Assembly: GCA_964482535.1 (NCBI GenBank)
Contig: CAYZXU010000001.1
Location: forward strand, 1 to 63,592
Length of the DNA: 63,592 nucleotides
Reading direction: 5' to 3'
DNA from: CAYZXU01 sp964482535
Lineage (GTDB): Bacteria; Desulfobacterota; Desulfobacteria; Desulfobacterales; BuS5
Every line of letters starts with the position of its first letter. The first letter of the stretch is position 1. Shown piece after piece: positions 44,729 to 53,100 of this stretch. The translations under genes and the position numbers were made by a program. A model generated the notes under the pieces. That model saw only the letters and a program-made list of their open reading frames with translations, had not been told where the DNA came from and ran no database searches.

Positions 44729-45526
44729 TTGAAAAAAACATTTATTCTTCTTACAGCTATTTTCTATGTTTTATCTTATCCGGTTACTTCTGAGTGCTAT
44801 AAAAAAGAGAACATGGAAAATAAAGGTGATAAAAATGCATCCCCTGCAAATCAAGCAACAGGCATCGAAACATTAAAGCATCCATCTGTTGTTCTTCCGG
44901 AAAATATTTATCAATTTGATAAAGTGCTTGAAGGGACGGTGTTAAACCATGAATTTATAGTACAAAATAAAGGCGAAGCCTCTCTTGAAATAAAAAAAGT
45001 AAAACCTGGTTGAGGCTGTACAGCAGTCTCTTTTACGAGAGTTATTCCTCCCGGAGAGGAGGGAAAGGTGACCATCAAGGTCAATACAAGAGGATATGGT
45101 GGAAGAACATTAAAAAAAAATATATATATTTTTACAAATGATGATAAAAACAGTAAATTAAAATTGACCATTGCAGGCGAGGTTGAAAGTTTTGCCTTAA
45201 TTACTCCTAAAAAAATAAAGCTGCGGGGTTCACTTGATAAACCTGTTACAGCAAAGGTAAAAATTGTTCCTAAAAAAAAATATCCCTTTAAAATAATATC
45301 CACAAGGTTGAAAAAGGAAGGGTTAATTAAATACGATCTTAAAAAAATCAATGGCCCCGATGGCCATGAATACCTTTTAACTGTTGAAAATATTAAGAAA
45401 AAAAGAGGAAGATATTTTAATATAATATATTTAACCACTGACAGTAAGATAAAGCATGAAATAAAAATAAGTGTTTACGGTGATATTTTTAATGTTAAAA
45501 AAGATGCACGGAAAGGGAAAAACTGA
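44729..45526 (+). CDS. DUF1573-family exported protein with an in-frame UGA, probable selenoprotein
   Basis: Reading through the UGA at 45011-45013 as selenocysteine gives a 265-residue protein. A signal peptide-like start (LKKTFILLTAIFYVLSYPV) precedes the DUF1573 domain: EFIVQNKGEASLEIKKVKPG-U-GCTAVSFTRVIPPGEEG. In DUF1573 proteins this position is the first Cys of the CGCT motif, so U replaces Cys (residue 95) with the second Cys kept (97). The same frame stays open 171 more codons with family-like sequence and has no other stop. selB lies on the same scaffold. The TTG at 44729 is preferred because GGAG lies 10 nt upstream; ATG 44681 and TTG 44666 are alternatives. A decayed gene is the competing explanation. 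Confidence 0.85.
45011..45052 (+). promoter_or_regulatory. Possible bacterial SECIS element at the Sec UGA
   Basis: Just after the UGA, CTCT (45028-45031) pairs with AGAG (45038-45041) around loop TTTACG, 14 nt past the codon. GAGG, overlapping the UGA itself, could pair with CCTC about 45048-45051 to close a lower stem. The geometry fits bacterial SECIS hairpins, but the short upper stem is weak and the structure was drawn by eye. Confidence 0.35.
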
Positions 45527-45531
45527 ATTCC

Positions 45532-46149
45532 ATGAAAAATGTTAAAATTGTTGCCTTTGACTGTGACGGGGTAATGTTTGATACTATAAATTCCAATACC
45601 ATTTATTATAATTCTATCCTGGAGCATTTTGGCAGGTCTGAGATGACGGATGCTCAGCGCTCATATATTCACATGCACACAGTCGATAAAGCTCTTTTTT
45701 ATCTTTTTAATGATCAAACAGAATATGAAGATGCCCAGGCCTATCGCAAAAGTTTAGACTATACAGTTTTTCTGAAATATCTTGAGATTGAGCCTTTTCT
45801 TAAACCTTTGCTGAAAAAAATAAAACCAAAATTTAATACAGCCATAGCTACCAACAGAACAGATACAATGGAGGCACTGCTTGTTAACAACAAACTTGAA
45901 GAATATTTTGACATAGTCGTTACTGCAAGCAACGTTAAGTTCCCGAAACCTTATCCTGATCAACTGTTTAAAATTATTAATCATTTTGATTTAAAGCCCG
46001 AAAACATGATTTACATTGGTGATTCCAGGCTGGATGAGCTTGCCGCAAAAGCAGCAGGTGTTACCCTTGTCGCATATAAAAACAGTTCCCTTGCAGCAGA
46101 TTTTCATATACAAAGTTTAAAAGAGATGGAAAAAATTCTTGACCTGTAA
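45532..46149 (+). CDS. HAD-family phosphatase (phosphoglycolate phosphatase-like)
   Basis: This 205-residue protein has the HAD motifs: DCDGVMFDT (motif I, nucleophile Asp), TAIATNRTDTMEAL (motif II region), KFPKPYPDQLFKII (motif III Lys) and MIYIGDSRLDELAAKAAGVT (motif IV Asp pair). The alpha-helical cap follows motif I, as in the Gph group. The start is 5 bp after the DUF1573 stop, so the two are probably cotranscribed. The substrate is unknown. Confidence 0.87.
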   Translation: MKNVKIVAFDCDGVMFDTINSNTIYYNSILEHFGRSEMTDAQRSYIHMHTVDKALFYLFNDQTEYEDAQAYRKSLDYTVFLKYLEIEPFLKPLLKKIKPKFNTAIATNRTDTMEALLVNNKLEEYFDIVVTASNVKFPKPYPDQLFKIINHFDLKPENMIYIGDSRLDELAAKAAGVTLVAYKNSSLAADFHIQSLKEMEKILDL

Positions 46150-46153
46150 TTTT

Positions 46154-46168
46154 ATACCCTTAGGGTAT
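46154..46168. promoter_or_regulatory. Short palindrome between genes
   Basis: ATACCCT-T-AGGGTAT is a perfect 7-bp inverted repeat with one central base, 39 bp upstream of the next gene. It may be an operator. No T run follows, so it is not a typical terminator. Confidence 0.3.
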
Positions 46169-46207
46169 GACTAAAAATAGAAAATTAAATTTTCCAAGGA
46201 GATTGAA

Positions 46208-46627
46208 TTGAAACACAAATATTTAATACTAAAAGACAATGAAAAAAACGGATTGATAATAAAAGAGTTCGCTGAAACAGATAAAGATATACACTCTTTA
46301 CTATGCATAGAAAAGTATGATGACGAAGCTGTTAAATCAGCTATTGAAAAAGGAAAGGATGAACTTGTTTCCACATTAAGAACAGTTAATATTTACCCCC
46401 CTGGAATATTAGCTGATAAACTCGCTGAAACAGTTATGGATTTATATGCCAGGGAAAACTGGAACGAAACCCTTGAAGTTTTTTTCAATGATTTAAGCTT
46501 GCTCGAGGCGGAAGCTGAAGAACTTGACTCACCGGAAGATGAAGAAACTGAAAACGATTCAGATATAAAACTTGACGACATTCTGAAAGATAAAGATAAG
46601 GATTCACCCAAAGAAGCATCCGCATAA
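46208..46627 (+). CDS. Acidic protein of unknown function
   Basis: This 139-residue protein starts at TTG with AAGGAG upstream. The N-terminal 90 residues look folded (YLILKDNEKNGLIIKEFAE, then LVSTLRTVNIYPPGILADKLAETVMDLYARENWNETLEVFFND). The tail of about 45 residues is strongly acidic and low in complexity (EAEAEELDSPEDEETENDSDIKLDD). I do not recognise the family. It follows the HAD gene on the same strand. Confidence 0.7.
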   Translation: MKHKYLILKDNEKNGLIIKEFAETDKDIHSLLCIEKYDDEAVKSAIEKGKDELVSTLRTVNIYPPGILADKLAETVMDLYARENWNETLEVFFNDLSLLEAEAEELDSPEDEETENDSDIKLDDILKDKDKDSPKEASA

Positions 46628-46663
46628 ACCCTTAAACAACAAAATCCATGACCATCTCATACA

Positions 46664-46820
46664 TGACACCTTTGAAAAATGTTCAATTTTACGTAGGGGC
46701 AGAATCTATTTCTGCCCTATAACAGAATCTATTTCTGCCCTATAGCATTTCTGGCGGATATGAGGGCGGATATGGAATCCGCCCCTACCTTCGGAAAGGC
46801 AGCGTTTTGCAAAGGTCTCA
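46664..46820. repeat. Composite palindromic repeat at the argC 3' end
   Basis: The ends are related inverted copies, TGACACCTTTGAAAAATG and CGTTTTGCAAAGGTCTCA. Inside, GTAGGGGC (46693-46700) and GCCCCTAC (46781-46788) bracket two hairpins, GGGCAGA...TCTGCCC and GGGCGGA...TCCGCCC. AGAATCTATTTCTGCCCTAT is repeated twice in tandem. The right end supplies the argC stop codon. The end word TGAGACCTTTGCAAAA recurs at 15687-15702. Confidence 0.7.
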
Positions 46821-47870
46821 TACAGGGCATGGTATATTTAAAAGACCCGTGCTTTCATCAAGACCAAGCATAATATTCATATTCTGTACGGCCTGACCGG
46901 CGGCCCCTTTAATTAAATTATCAATCACAGACATTATTATAAGACGATTATTCCTGTCATCTATTTTACAGCCTATATCACAATAATTTGTTCCGCGTAC
47001 ATGTGCAGTATCCGGAGGCCTGTTTTCCGGGCATAATCGAATAAATCTACGACCTTTATAACTGCATTTAAAGCAGTTCATGATATCATCATGACTGACC
47101 TTTTCAGTTAAATTCACATATGTTGTGGTCTCCATCCCCCGGGTCATGGGGACAAGGTGGGGGACAAATGTTATATTTACATTTTTGCCATACTCAGCAC
47201 TCAACACTTCTTCAATTTCAGGACAATGCCTGTGCCCTGTCACCTTATATGGTTTAAATGACTCATTAGCTTCGCTGTAAAGACTTGATATTGATAGAGA
47301 TCTTCCTGCTCCGCTTACTCCCGATTTTGAATCTGCAATAATAGTTTCAGGATCAATAATTTTTTCTTTTAACAAGGGGATAAGCGGCAAAAGAACGCTG
47401 GTGGGGTAACATCCTGGGTTACCTGTCAACCGGGCTTCCTTTATGTTTTCATGATAAATTTCGGAAAGACCGTAAACCGATTTTTTTAAAAGTTCTTTTG
47501 CAGTATGGGGCTGATAAAAAGATTCATAACGTGATACATCAGCAAACCTGAAATCAGCGGAAAGATCAATCACTCTTTTATTACGCCTGATAAATTCAGG
47601 AACTATCTCCATGGGAATCTTATGGGGCAGGGCTATAAAAATAAAGTCCGTTTTATCACAAATTTTATCCGTGGAAAGTTTTTCGCAAACCAGATCAACC
47701 GCACCGGCCATTGAAGGGTAAACCGCATCAAATCTTTTACCTGAAAACTGGCGGGATGTTACAGTTGTAAGCTCAACTTCATGATGCCCTGACAAAATCC
47801 TTACCAGTTCAGCTCCTGCATATCCTGTGGCGCCGACTACTCCAACTCTTGTCATGTTTAATTTCTCCAA
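46818..47870 (-). CDS. argC: N-acetyl-gamma-glutamyl-phosphate reductase
   Basis: ArgC reduces N-acetylglutamyl phosphate to the semialdehyde in arginine synthesis, using NADPH. The 350-residue protein has RVGVVGATGYAGAELVRILSGHHEVEL, DFIFIALPHKIP, IDLSADFRFADVSRYE, GNPGCYPTSVLLPLIPLL (catalytic Cys), ISGAGR-like SGVSGAGRSL and HRHCPEIEEVL. The stop TGA coincides with the end of a dispersed repeat. Upstream, 47927-47958 carries a (CCGTCAA) heptamer run. Confidence 0.94.
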   Translation of the reverse strand: MEKLNMTRVGVVGATGYAGAELVRILSGHHEVELTTVTSRQFSGKRFDAVYPSMAGAVDLVCEKLSTDKICDKTDFIFIALPHKIPMEIVPEFIRRNKRVIDLSADFRFADVSRYESFYQPHTAKELLKKSVYGLSEIYHENIKEARLTGNPGCYPTSVLLPLIPLLKEKIIDPETIIADSKSGVSGAGRSLSISSLYSEANESFKPYKVTGHRHCPEIEEVLSAEYGKNVNITFVPHLVPMTRGMETTTYVNLTEKVSHDDIMNCFKCSYKGRRFIRLCPENRPPDTAHVRGTNYCDIGCKIDDRNNRLIIMSVIDNLIKGAAGQAVQNMNIMLGLDESTGLLNIPCPV

Positions 47871-47926
47871 GCATATAGACGATTATATCTATTACGTTCA
47901 CATCAATCTCAAAAATCATACTTAAA

Positions 47927-47960
47927 CCGTCAACCGTCAACCGTCAACCGTAAACCGCCC
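47927..47960. repeat. CCGTCAA heptamer tandem repeat
   Basis: The heptamer CCGTCAA occurs three times in a row, then CCGTAAA and CCGCCCT. A shorter related run (CCGTCAACCGTTAACCGCCCT) lies at 35043-35063 between genes. No function is evident. Confidence 0.7.
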
Positions 47961-48065
47961 TGCAGCTTAAAAATCTACTTGAAATAAACACAGACATTTA
48001 ATATCATTATCTACTTTTTTTGAAATTATAAAAACCCGTGTTTAAAAAAGAGAGATTTTAAGAAA

Positions 48066-50354
48066 ATGTTCAAAAATATAGAGTTTATTAAAAATATTTT
48101 CGATGAGTTTCATGATAGTATAATTATGATTGACAAAAAATATAATATTATTTTTGCCAATAAACGGTTGGAAAAAATATTTTCAGGCAAAATGCCCCTT
48201 GCCGGAAAAAAATGTTATAAGGTTTATCAGGAGAGAGTTGATCCATGCCCCTGGTGCTTTTTAAATTCAGTTGTAAAAAACGGCGAGCGTAAAAGCGGTG
48301 TTTTCCCATATCCTTCAAAGGATGATCAGCCTGGCGGATGGATTGATATCGCAGCATACCCCATGAGGGACGACCGGCACCAGATTATTGGAATAATAGA
48401 ACGTGTTAAGGATGTTACAAAAAAAGTTCTTACTGAAAAAAACTTAAAGGAGAGTAGAGAACGCCTTAAGGCAATATTTAAGGCTGCCAGGGCAATTTCT
48501 ATTATAATAACAGATGTTAAAGGAAAGGATCTCCTTATCCGGGAATTCAGCGCCGGAGCAGAACGTATGTTCGGCTATAATAGCAAAGAGGTTCTTGGCA
48601 GTTCTGTTTCCATACTCCATCTACCTGAAGACAGGGAGCGATGGGCAAAGGTTATCGAATCCACAAAACAGGTAAAAGAGGGCTTTTCCGGTGAATTTAC
48701 ATTGCTTAAAAAAAGCAAAGAAAGATTCCCTGCATTTGTAACAGTACAGCCAATATTCGACACAGAGGATAATATGGCTGGAATATTAAGGGTTACACTG
48801 GATCTTACTGAAATCAAACAGGCTAAAGCCTCTCTTCTTAAAAGCGCAAAGCAGTTCAGAGAGCTTGCCGAACTGCTGCCGGAAACCGTATTTGAGATGG
48901 ATCTGACAGGACGGCTTGTATTTGTAAATAAAAAGGCATTTGATACTTTTGGCTATACGGCTCAAGATATGCAAAAAGGAATGAACGGTTTTAACATGCT
49001 TGTGCCTGAAGATCGCAAAAGAGCACAAGAAAATATGCAAAAACTTGTTAATGGCGAAAAAACAGGCCTCAGCGAATATACTGCTGTCAGGAAAGACAAA
49101 AGCACTTTTATCTGTCTGCTCCATTCAGCAGTTGTTCATCATAAAGGGAAACCTTCAGGTTTAAGAGGCTTTATAATAGATATATCTGAAAAAAAACGGC
49201 TTGAAAACAGGCTGTTTCAGACACAAAAGATGGAATCCGTAGGTACATTGGCAGGGGGAATTGCCCATGATTTTAATAATCTTTTGATGGGCATACAGGG
49301 AAATATTTCTTTGCTGAAATTTGATATTGATTCCGGAAAGCTGAACAAAGAAAATTCCGCCGATAAAATCAGGAACATTAATCATTTGATTAAAAACGGG
49401 GCTAATTTAACAAGACAGATTTTAGGTTTTGCAAGAGAAGGCCAAATTGATATAAAATCTGTAGATTTAAACAAACTTATTAAATATCATAACATCATGT
49501 TCGGACGAACCAGAAAAGATCTGACAATCGTTGAAGATTCTGAAGATAATCCTCTGGTTGCAGATATTGACAAGAATCAGATAGAGCAGGTGCTTTTGAA
49601 TATATATATTAATGCATGCCAGGCAATGCAGGAGAATAAAAAGATTTATGTTAAAACTAAAAATGTTGTCCTGGATGAGACTTTCGCTAAAACCTGTCAG
49701 ACCAAACCCGGCAAATATATAAAAATATCTATAACCGATACCGGCTCCGGAATAGACAAAAAGATTATAAACAGAATTTTTGAGCCTTTTTTTACCACAA
49801 AAAAGATCGGCGGCAGGGGCACAGGTTTGGGGCTGGCTACTTCTTATGGTATTATCAAAGCCCATGGAGGTTTTATAAAAGTTTACAGCGAAAAAGACCA
49901 TGGCTCAACCTTTTCCATTTTTTTACCTGCTTCGAGACAAAAAGCATTGGAACCCCTTGATATGCCTGCCAGAATTTTGAAGGGAAATGAAACCGTTCTT
50001 ATGGTGGACGATGAGGATATGGTTCTTGATGTAGGAACTCAGATATTAAAGACTATGGGTTATAAGGTGCTGTCAGCTCACTGCGGGAAAGAGGCTGTAA
50101 AAATTTTCCATGAGCAGAAAAACAGTATCGATATTGTTATTCTGGATATGATCATGCCTGAAATGAGCGGAGAGCAAACATTTTATGAACTAAAAAAGAT
50201 TAATCCAAAGATCAAAGTGCTTCTTGCCAGTGGTTACAGCGCAAACGAACAGGTTGAAAACATGCTGGAACGGGGCTGCAATGCTTTTATTCAAAAACCT
50301 TTTAGCGTAAAGGAGCTTTCCCGTAACGTCAGAAACATATTAGATGAAGATTAA
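48066..50354 (+). CDS. PAS-domain hybrid histidine kinase with receiver
   Basis: This 762-residue cytoplasmic protein has no membrane helix. Three PAS domains occur (about 10-120, 130-245, 255-375): the first includes DPCPWCFLNSVV, a CXXC-type Cys pair that could sense redox. HisKA follows with phosphoacceptor His401 in GGIAHDFNNLL, HATPase with NLYINACQAM-like NIYINACQAMQE and GTGLGLATSYG, and a C-terminal receiver with Asp694 in VILDMIMPEMSG. It is followed 12 bp later by an Fe-S protein gene, so they may be cotranscribed. The signal is unknown. Confidence 0.9.
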   Translation: MFKNIEFIKNIFDEFHDSIIMIDKKYNIIFANKRLEKIFSGKMPLAGKKCYKVYQERVDPCPWCFLNSVVKNGERKSGVFPYPSKDDQPGGWIDIAAYPMRDDRHQIIGIIERVKDVTKKVLTEKNLKESRERLKAIFKAARAISIIITDVKGKDLLIREFSAGAERMFGYNSKEVLGSSVSILHLPEDRERWAKVIESTKQVKEGFSGEFTLLKKSKERFPAFVTVQPIFDTEDNMAGILRVTLDLTEIKQAKASLLKSAKQFRELAELLPETVFEMDLTGRLVFVNKKAFDTFGYTAQDMQKGMNGFNMLVPEDRKRAQENMQKLVNGEKTGLSEYTAVRKDKSTFICLLHSAVVHHKGKPSGLRGFIIDISEKKRLENRLFQTQKMESVGTLAGGIAHDFNNLLMGIQGNISLLKFDIDSGKLNKENSADKIRNINHLIKNGANLTRQILGFAREGQIDIKSVDLNKLIKYHNIMFGRTRKDLTIVEDSEDNPLVADIDKNQIEQVLLNIYINACQAMQENKKIYVKTKNVVLDETFAKTCQTKPGKYIKISITDTGSGIDKKIINRIFEPFFTTKKIGGRGTGLGLATSYGIIKAHGGFIKVYSEKDHGSTFSIFLPASRQKALEPLDMPARILKGNETVLMVDDEDMVLDVGTQILKTMGYKVLSAHCGKEAVKIFHEQKNSIDIVILDMIMPEMSGEQTFYELKKINPKIKVLLASGYSANEQVENMLERGCNAFIQKPFSVKELSRNVRNILDED

Positions 50355-50366
50355 CCTGTATTTCTC

Positions 50367-51665
50367 ATGAAAGAGATAGAAAAAACCATTCTTCTGATAA
50401 AAGAAGTTGAAAAGCAGCTTAAAGTTTGTATCCGTTGCGGTATGTGCCAGGCTGTCTGCCCTGTTTTTCTTGAAACCGGAAATGAGGCTGATGTTGCCAG
50501 GGGAAAGCTTGCGCTTCTTGAAGGGATGGCCTTTGGATTATTTCAAGACCCCAAAGGCGTTGCAAAACGTCTCAACCGCTGCCTTTTATGCGGCTCCTGC
50601 GCATATAACTGCCCAAGAGGGGTTGATATATTTGAAATTTTTATAAAGGCACGTTCTATCCTTTCAGGTTTTACAAAACTGTCTTTTATTAAAAAAAAAA
50701 TTTTACGGCTGTTTCTGACAAGACCGGAATTTTTTGATAAATTTTTTAAATACAGCATAAAAATTCAAGGTTTTTTGGCAAAACCTGCAAATAGATACAG
50801 TCAGGCTCCATGCTCTGTTTTAAGATTCCCATTTAAAAGCTCAAGGCATTTTATACCGCCGGCTTCAGTTCCATTTCATCATTCCATCAAGTCATTAAAT
50901 AAAAACAGATCCGGCTCAGGTCTCAAAGCTGCTTTTTTTACAGGCTGCATCATCGACAGGTTTTTTCCTGATGTTGCAAAGGCATCTTATGATGTGCTTA
51001 ATTATTATAATATTGATGTAATAATACCGGACAATCAGGGATGCTGCGGAATTCCCTTTGTTTCAACGGGTGATTTTGATGCGCTTAAAAAGCTTCTGCT
51101 ACACAATCTGCAAAGGTTTAATGCCGATGATTTTGACTACCTGATCACATCATGCGCAACCTGCACTTTTACCATCAAGAAAATACTGCCCATGATAGCT
51201 GCTGATAATTCATGGGGTTTTAAATCAAAAATTGATGCAATCTCAAAAAAGACTCTTGATATAAGCAGTTTCCTGGTTTCCAAGGTGGGAATAAAAAAAA
51301 ATGATAATTATAACAGCAAAGCATCTTTGATCACTTATCATGATCCCTGCCATCTGTCTAAATCTCTTGGAGTATCCTCTGAGCCAAGAGATTTAATAAA
51401 GGCAAACAGAAACTATGAACTAAAAGAGATGGCCGAAGCTGACAGGTGCTGCGGAATGGGCGGCAGCTTTAATCTGAATCATTATGATATCTCCTCGGAT
51501 ATAGGAATGAGAAAGGCAGCGAATATAAAAGCGACCGAAAGTTCGGTTGTTGCCACAGGATGTCCTGCATGTATGCTTCAGCTATCCGATATGCTTTCCA
51601 AAACCAAAAGCAGTATTTTGGTTAAACATTTTATTGAAATTTATGCCGAGTCTTTAGTGTTCTGA
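50367..51665 (+). CDS. Fe-S oxidoreductase subunit (GlcF/LldE/CCG-domain type)
   Basis: This 432-residue protein has two 4Fe-4S motifs, CIRCGMCQAVCPVF and CLLCGSCAYNCPRG, and two CCG domains: GCCGIPFVSTGD and RCCGMGGSFNLNH. This is the layout of the iron-sulfur subunits of glycolate or lactate oxidases (GlcF, LldE) and of HdrB-type proteins. The flavin partner is not in the window. The start lies close behind the histidine kinase stop. Which 2-hydroxyacid it serves is unknown. Confidence 0.88.
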   Translation: MKEIEKTILLIKEVEKQLKVCIRCGMCQAVCPVFLETGNEADVARGKLALLEGMAFGLFQDPKGVAKRLNRCLLCGSCAYNCPRGVDIFEIFIKARSILSGFTKLSFIKKKILRLFLTRPEFFDKFFKYSIKIQGFLAKPANRYSQAPCSVLRFPFKSSRHFIPPASVPFHHSIKSLNKNRSGSGLKAAFFTGCIIDRFFPDVAKASYDVLNYYNIDVIIPDNQGCCGIPFVSTGDFDALKKLLLHNLQRFNADDFDYLITSCATCTFTIKKILPMIAADNSWGFKSKIDAISKKTLDISSFLVSKVGIKKNDNYNSKASLITYHDPCHLSKSLGVSSEPRDLIKANRNYELKEMAEADRCCGMGGSFNLNHYDISSDIGMRKAANIKATESSVVATGCPACMLQLSDMLSKTKSSILVKHFIEIYAESLVF

Positions 51666-51706
51666 ATAAAGATTAAGTTTTATCAATAATAGCCGATATT
51701 GATATC

Positions 51707-53095
51707 ATGAAAATGTTTATTTTTCTCGCAGTTGCGGCTTTTTGTTTTCAAGGATGTTTTTCTTATTTGGGGCTGAGATCCGATGCGAATGATTTTCCCG
51801 AAAACATCTATGTTCTACCTGAAGTTAACTCCTACGGCTCATCCACAGTTGGTATATTCCGGTTTATTGAGCCTCCGAATTTGCACGGAGCAGGCACCCA
51901 GGCCGCTGAAACCGTTTATAATGAACTGCTTAAAAACAGAATATTTTCAAGGATCACTTCAGAAACAGATTATCTCCCACAAAATCTTAAGAAAATTTTG
52001 CGTTTTGCTAAAAAAAAGGGGTACGATCTTATTATAACGGGTGAAATTTTCTACTATTTTGACGGCAGTTCTTCCATGCCCGTTCATGTGGCGGAGAGCA
52101 TCCGCGTGGTACATGTTTTAAGCGGCAGTACTGTCTGGTATGCTAAAGCTATTGATAAAGCGCCTCCTGTTTATTCCTCAGACTATATTTTTTTTAAGCT
52201 CAAGGGCGCATCCGCCCCGCCGGCCAGCCTGCTTTTTGAAAGAAATGCAAAAAAATTTTGCAGTATGATTAAAAATATGCCTGCCCAGGTTGAAGGTGAT
52301 GCTGACCAGGACGGCATCTCCGACAAAACAGACAGATGTGCAAAAACCCCTGTGGGCGTTAATGTTGATCAATACGGCTGCCCCGAAGATACAGATAATG
52401 ACGGAGTATACGATTATCTCGATAAATGCCCATGCACTGTTGCAGATACAAGAGTAAACGAAAACGGATGCCCTGTTGACAGCGATAATGACGGTGTATG
52501 CGATTATCTTGACAAGTGCCCTGATACACCTGAAGAGAGCAGGGTTAATCTTGACGGATGCCCTGTAGATACTGACAATGACGGAGTATATGATTATCTC
52601 GATAAATGCCCATGCACTGTTGCAGGTACAAGAGTAAACGAAAACGGATGCCCTGTTGATAGCGATAATGACGGTGTATACGATTATCTTGACAAGTGCC
52701 CTGATACACCCGAGGGAGCAAGTGTGGGTAAAAACGGGTGCTGGATTGTCAAATGGGAAGAGCCTCTTTTTGATCTGAATAAATCAACAATTAAACCTGA
52801 AGCATACCCGGCGCTAAAAAGTGTATTAAAAATTTTAAAAAAGAATCCCGCTTTAAAGGTTATGATTAAAGGTCATACGGATAATACCGGAACCCGAAAA
52901 TTTAATCAGACTCTTTCCCAAAAGCGTGCCAAAGAGGTTGTGAAATATTTTTTAAACAGCGGCATTAGTAAAGAGCGTCTTTCCCATAAAGGGTTGGGAG
53001 CATCAGCCCCTTTAAATTCTAATAATACGGAGCTTGAAAGAGCTGCTAACAGGAGAGTTGAAATAGAACCTGTTCAATCTTTTTCGAAAAAATAG
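51707..53095 (+). CDS. Lipoprotein with TSP3-type calcium repeats and an OmpA domain
   Basis: This 462-residue protein has a lipobox-like FCFQGC (Cys17) after a short signal. An N-terminal region (about 20-195) includes FRFIEPPNLHGAGTQAAETVYNELL and DLIITGEIFYYFDG. Residues about 197-345 are DxDxDGxxD thrombospondin type 3 repeats (DNDGVYDYLDKCP). The OmpA peptidoglycan-binding domain follows (FDLNKSTIKPEAYPAL, then IKGHTDNTGTRKFNQTLSQKRAKEVV). It should be outer-membrane anchored and bind the cell wall. The repeat region contains a 180-bp duplication. It starts a three-gene run with the kinase-GTPase gene 5 bp downstream. Confidence 0.9.
   Translation: MKMFIFLAVAAFCFQGCFSYLGLRSDANDFPENIYVLPEVNSYGSSTVGIFRFIEPPNLHGAGTQAAETVYNELLKNRIFSRITSETDYLPQNLKKILRFAKKKGYDLIITGEIFYYFDGSSSMPVHVAESIRVVHVLSGSTVWYAKAIDKAPPVYSSDYIFFKLKGASAPPASLLFERNAKKFCSMIKNMPAQVEGDADQDGISDKTDRCAKTPVGVNVDQYGCPEDTDNDGVYDYLDKCPCTVADTRVNENGCPVDSDNDGVCDYLDKCPDTPEESRVNLDGCPVDTDNDGVYDYLDKCPCTVAGTRVNENGCPVDSDNDGVYDYLDKCPDTPEGASVGKNGCWIVKWEEPLFDLNKSTIKPEAYPALKSVLKILKKNPALKVMIKGHTDNTGTRKFNQTLSQKRAKEVVKYFLNSGISKERLSHKGLGASAPLNSNNTELERAANRRVEIEPVQSFSKK
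52381..52740 (+). repeat. Tandem 180-bp duplication within the TSP3 repeat region
   Basis: Lines 180 bp apart are nearly identical: 52381-52560 matches 52561-52740 with a handful of changes, keeping the frame. It adds one full set of calcium-binding repeats to the lipoprotein. Recent in-frame expansion is the simplest reading. Confidence 0.85.
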
Positions 53096-53100
53096 ATAAT

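Noticed and set aside
45068..45526. Separate gene starting at GTG 45068
   Set aside because: The frame is the same as the upstream one and joins through UGA to a full DUF1573 domain. A start here would cut off the first half of the conserved motif.
46154..46168. Intrinsic terminator after the HAD phosphatase
   Set aside because: The stem is short and no T run follows.
47927..47960. CRISPR array or iteron origin
   Set aside because: Only three exact 7-bp units occur, without spacers or replication genes.
52381..52740. CRISPR-like repeat
   Set aside because: The 180-bp blocks are coding, in frame and give calcium-binding repeats; there are no spacers.
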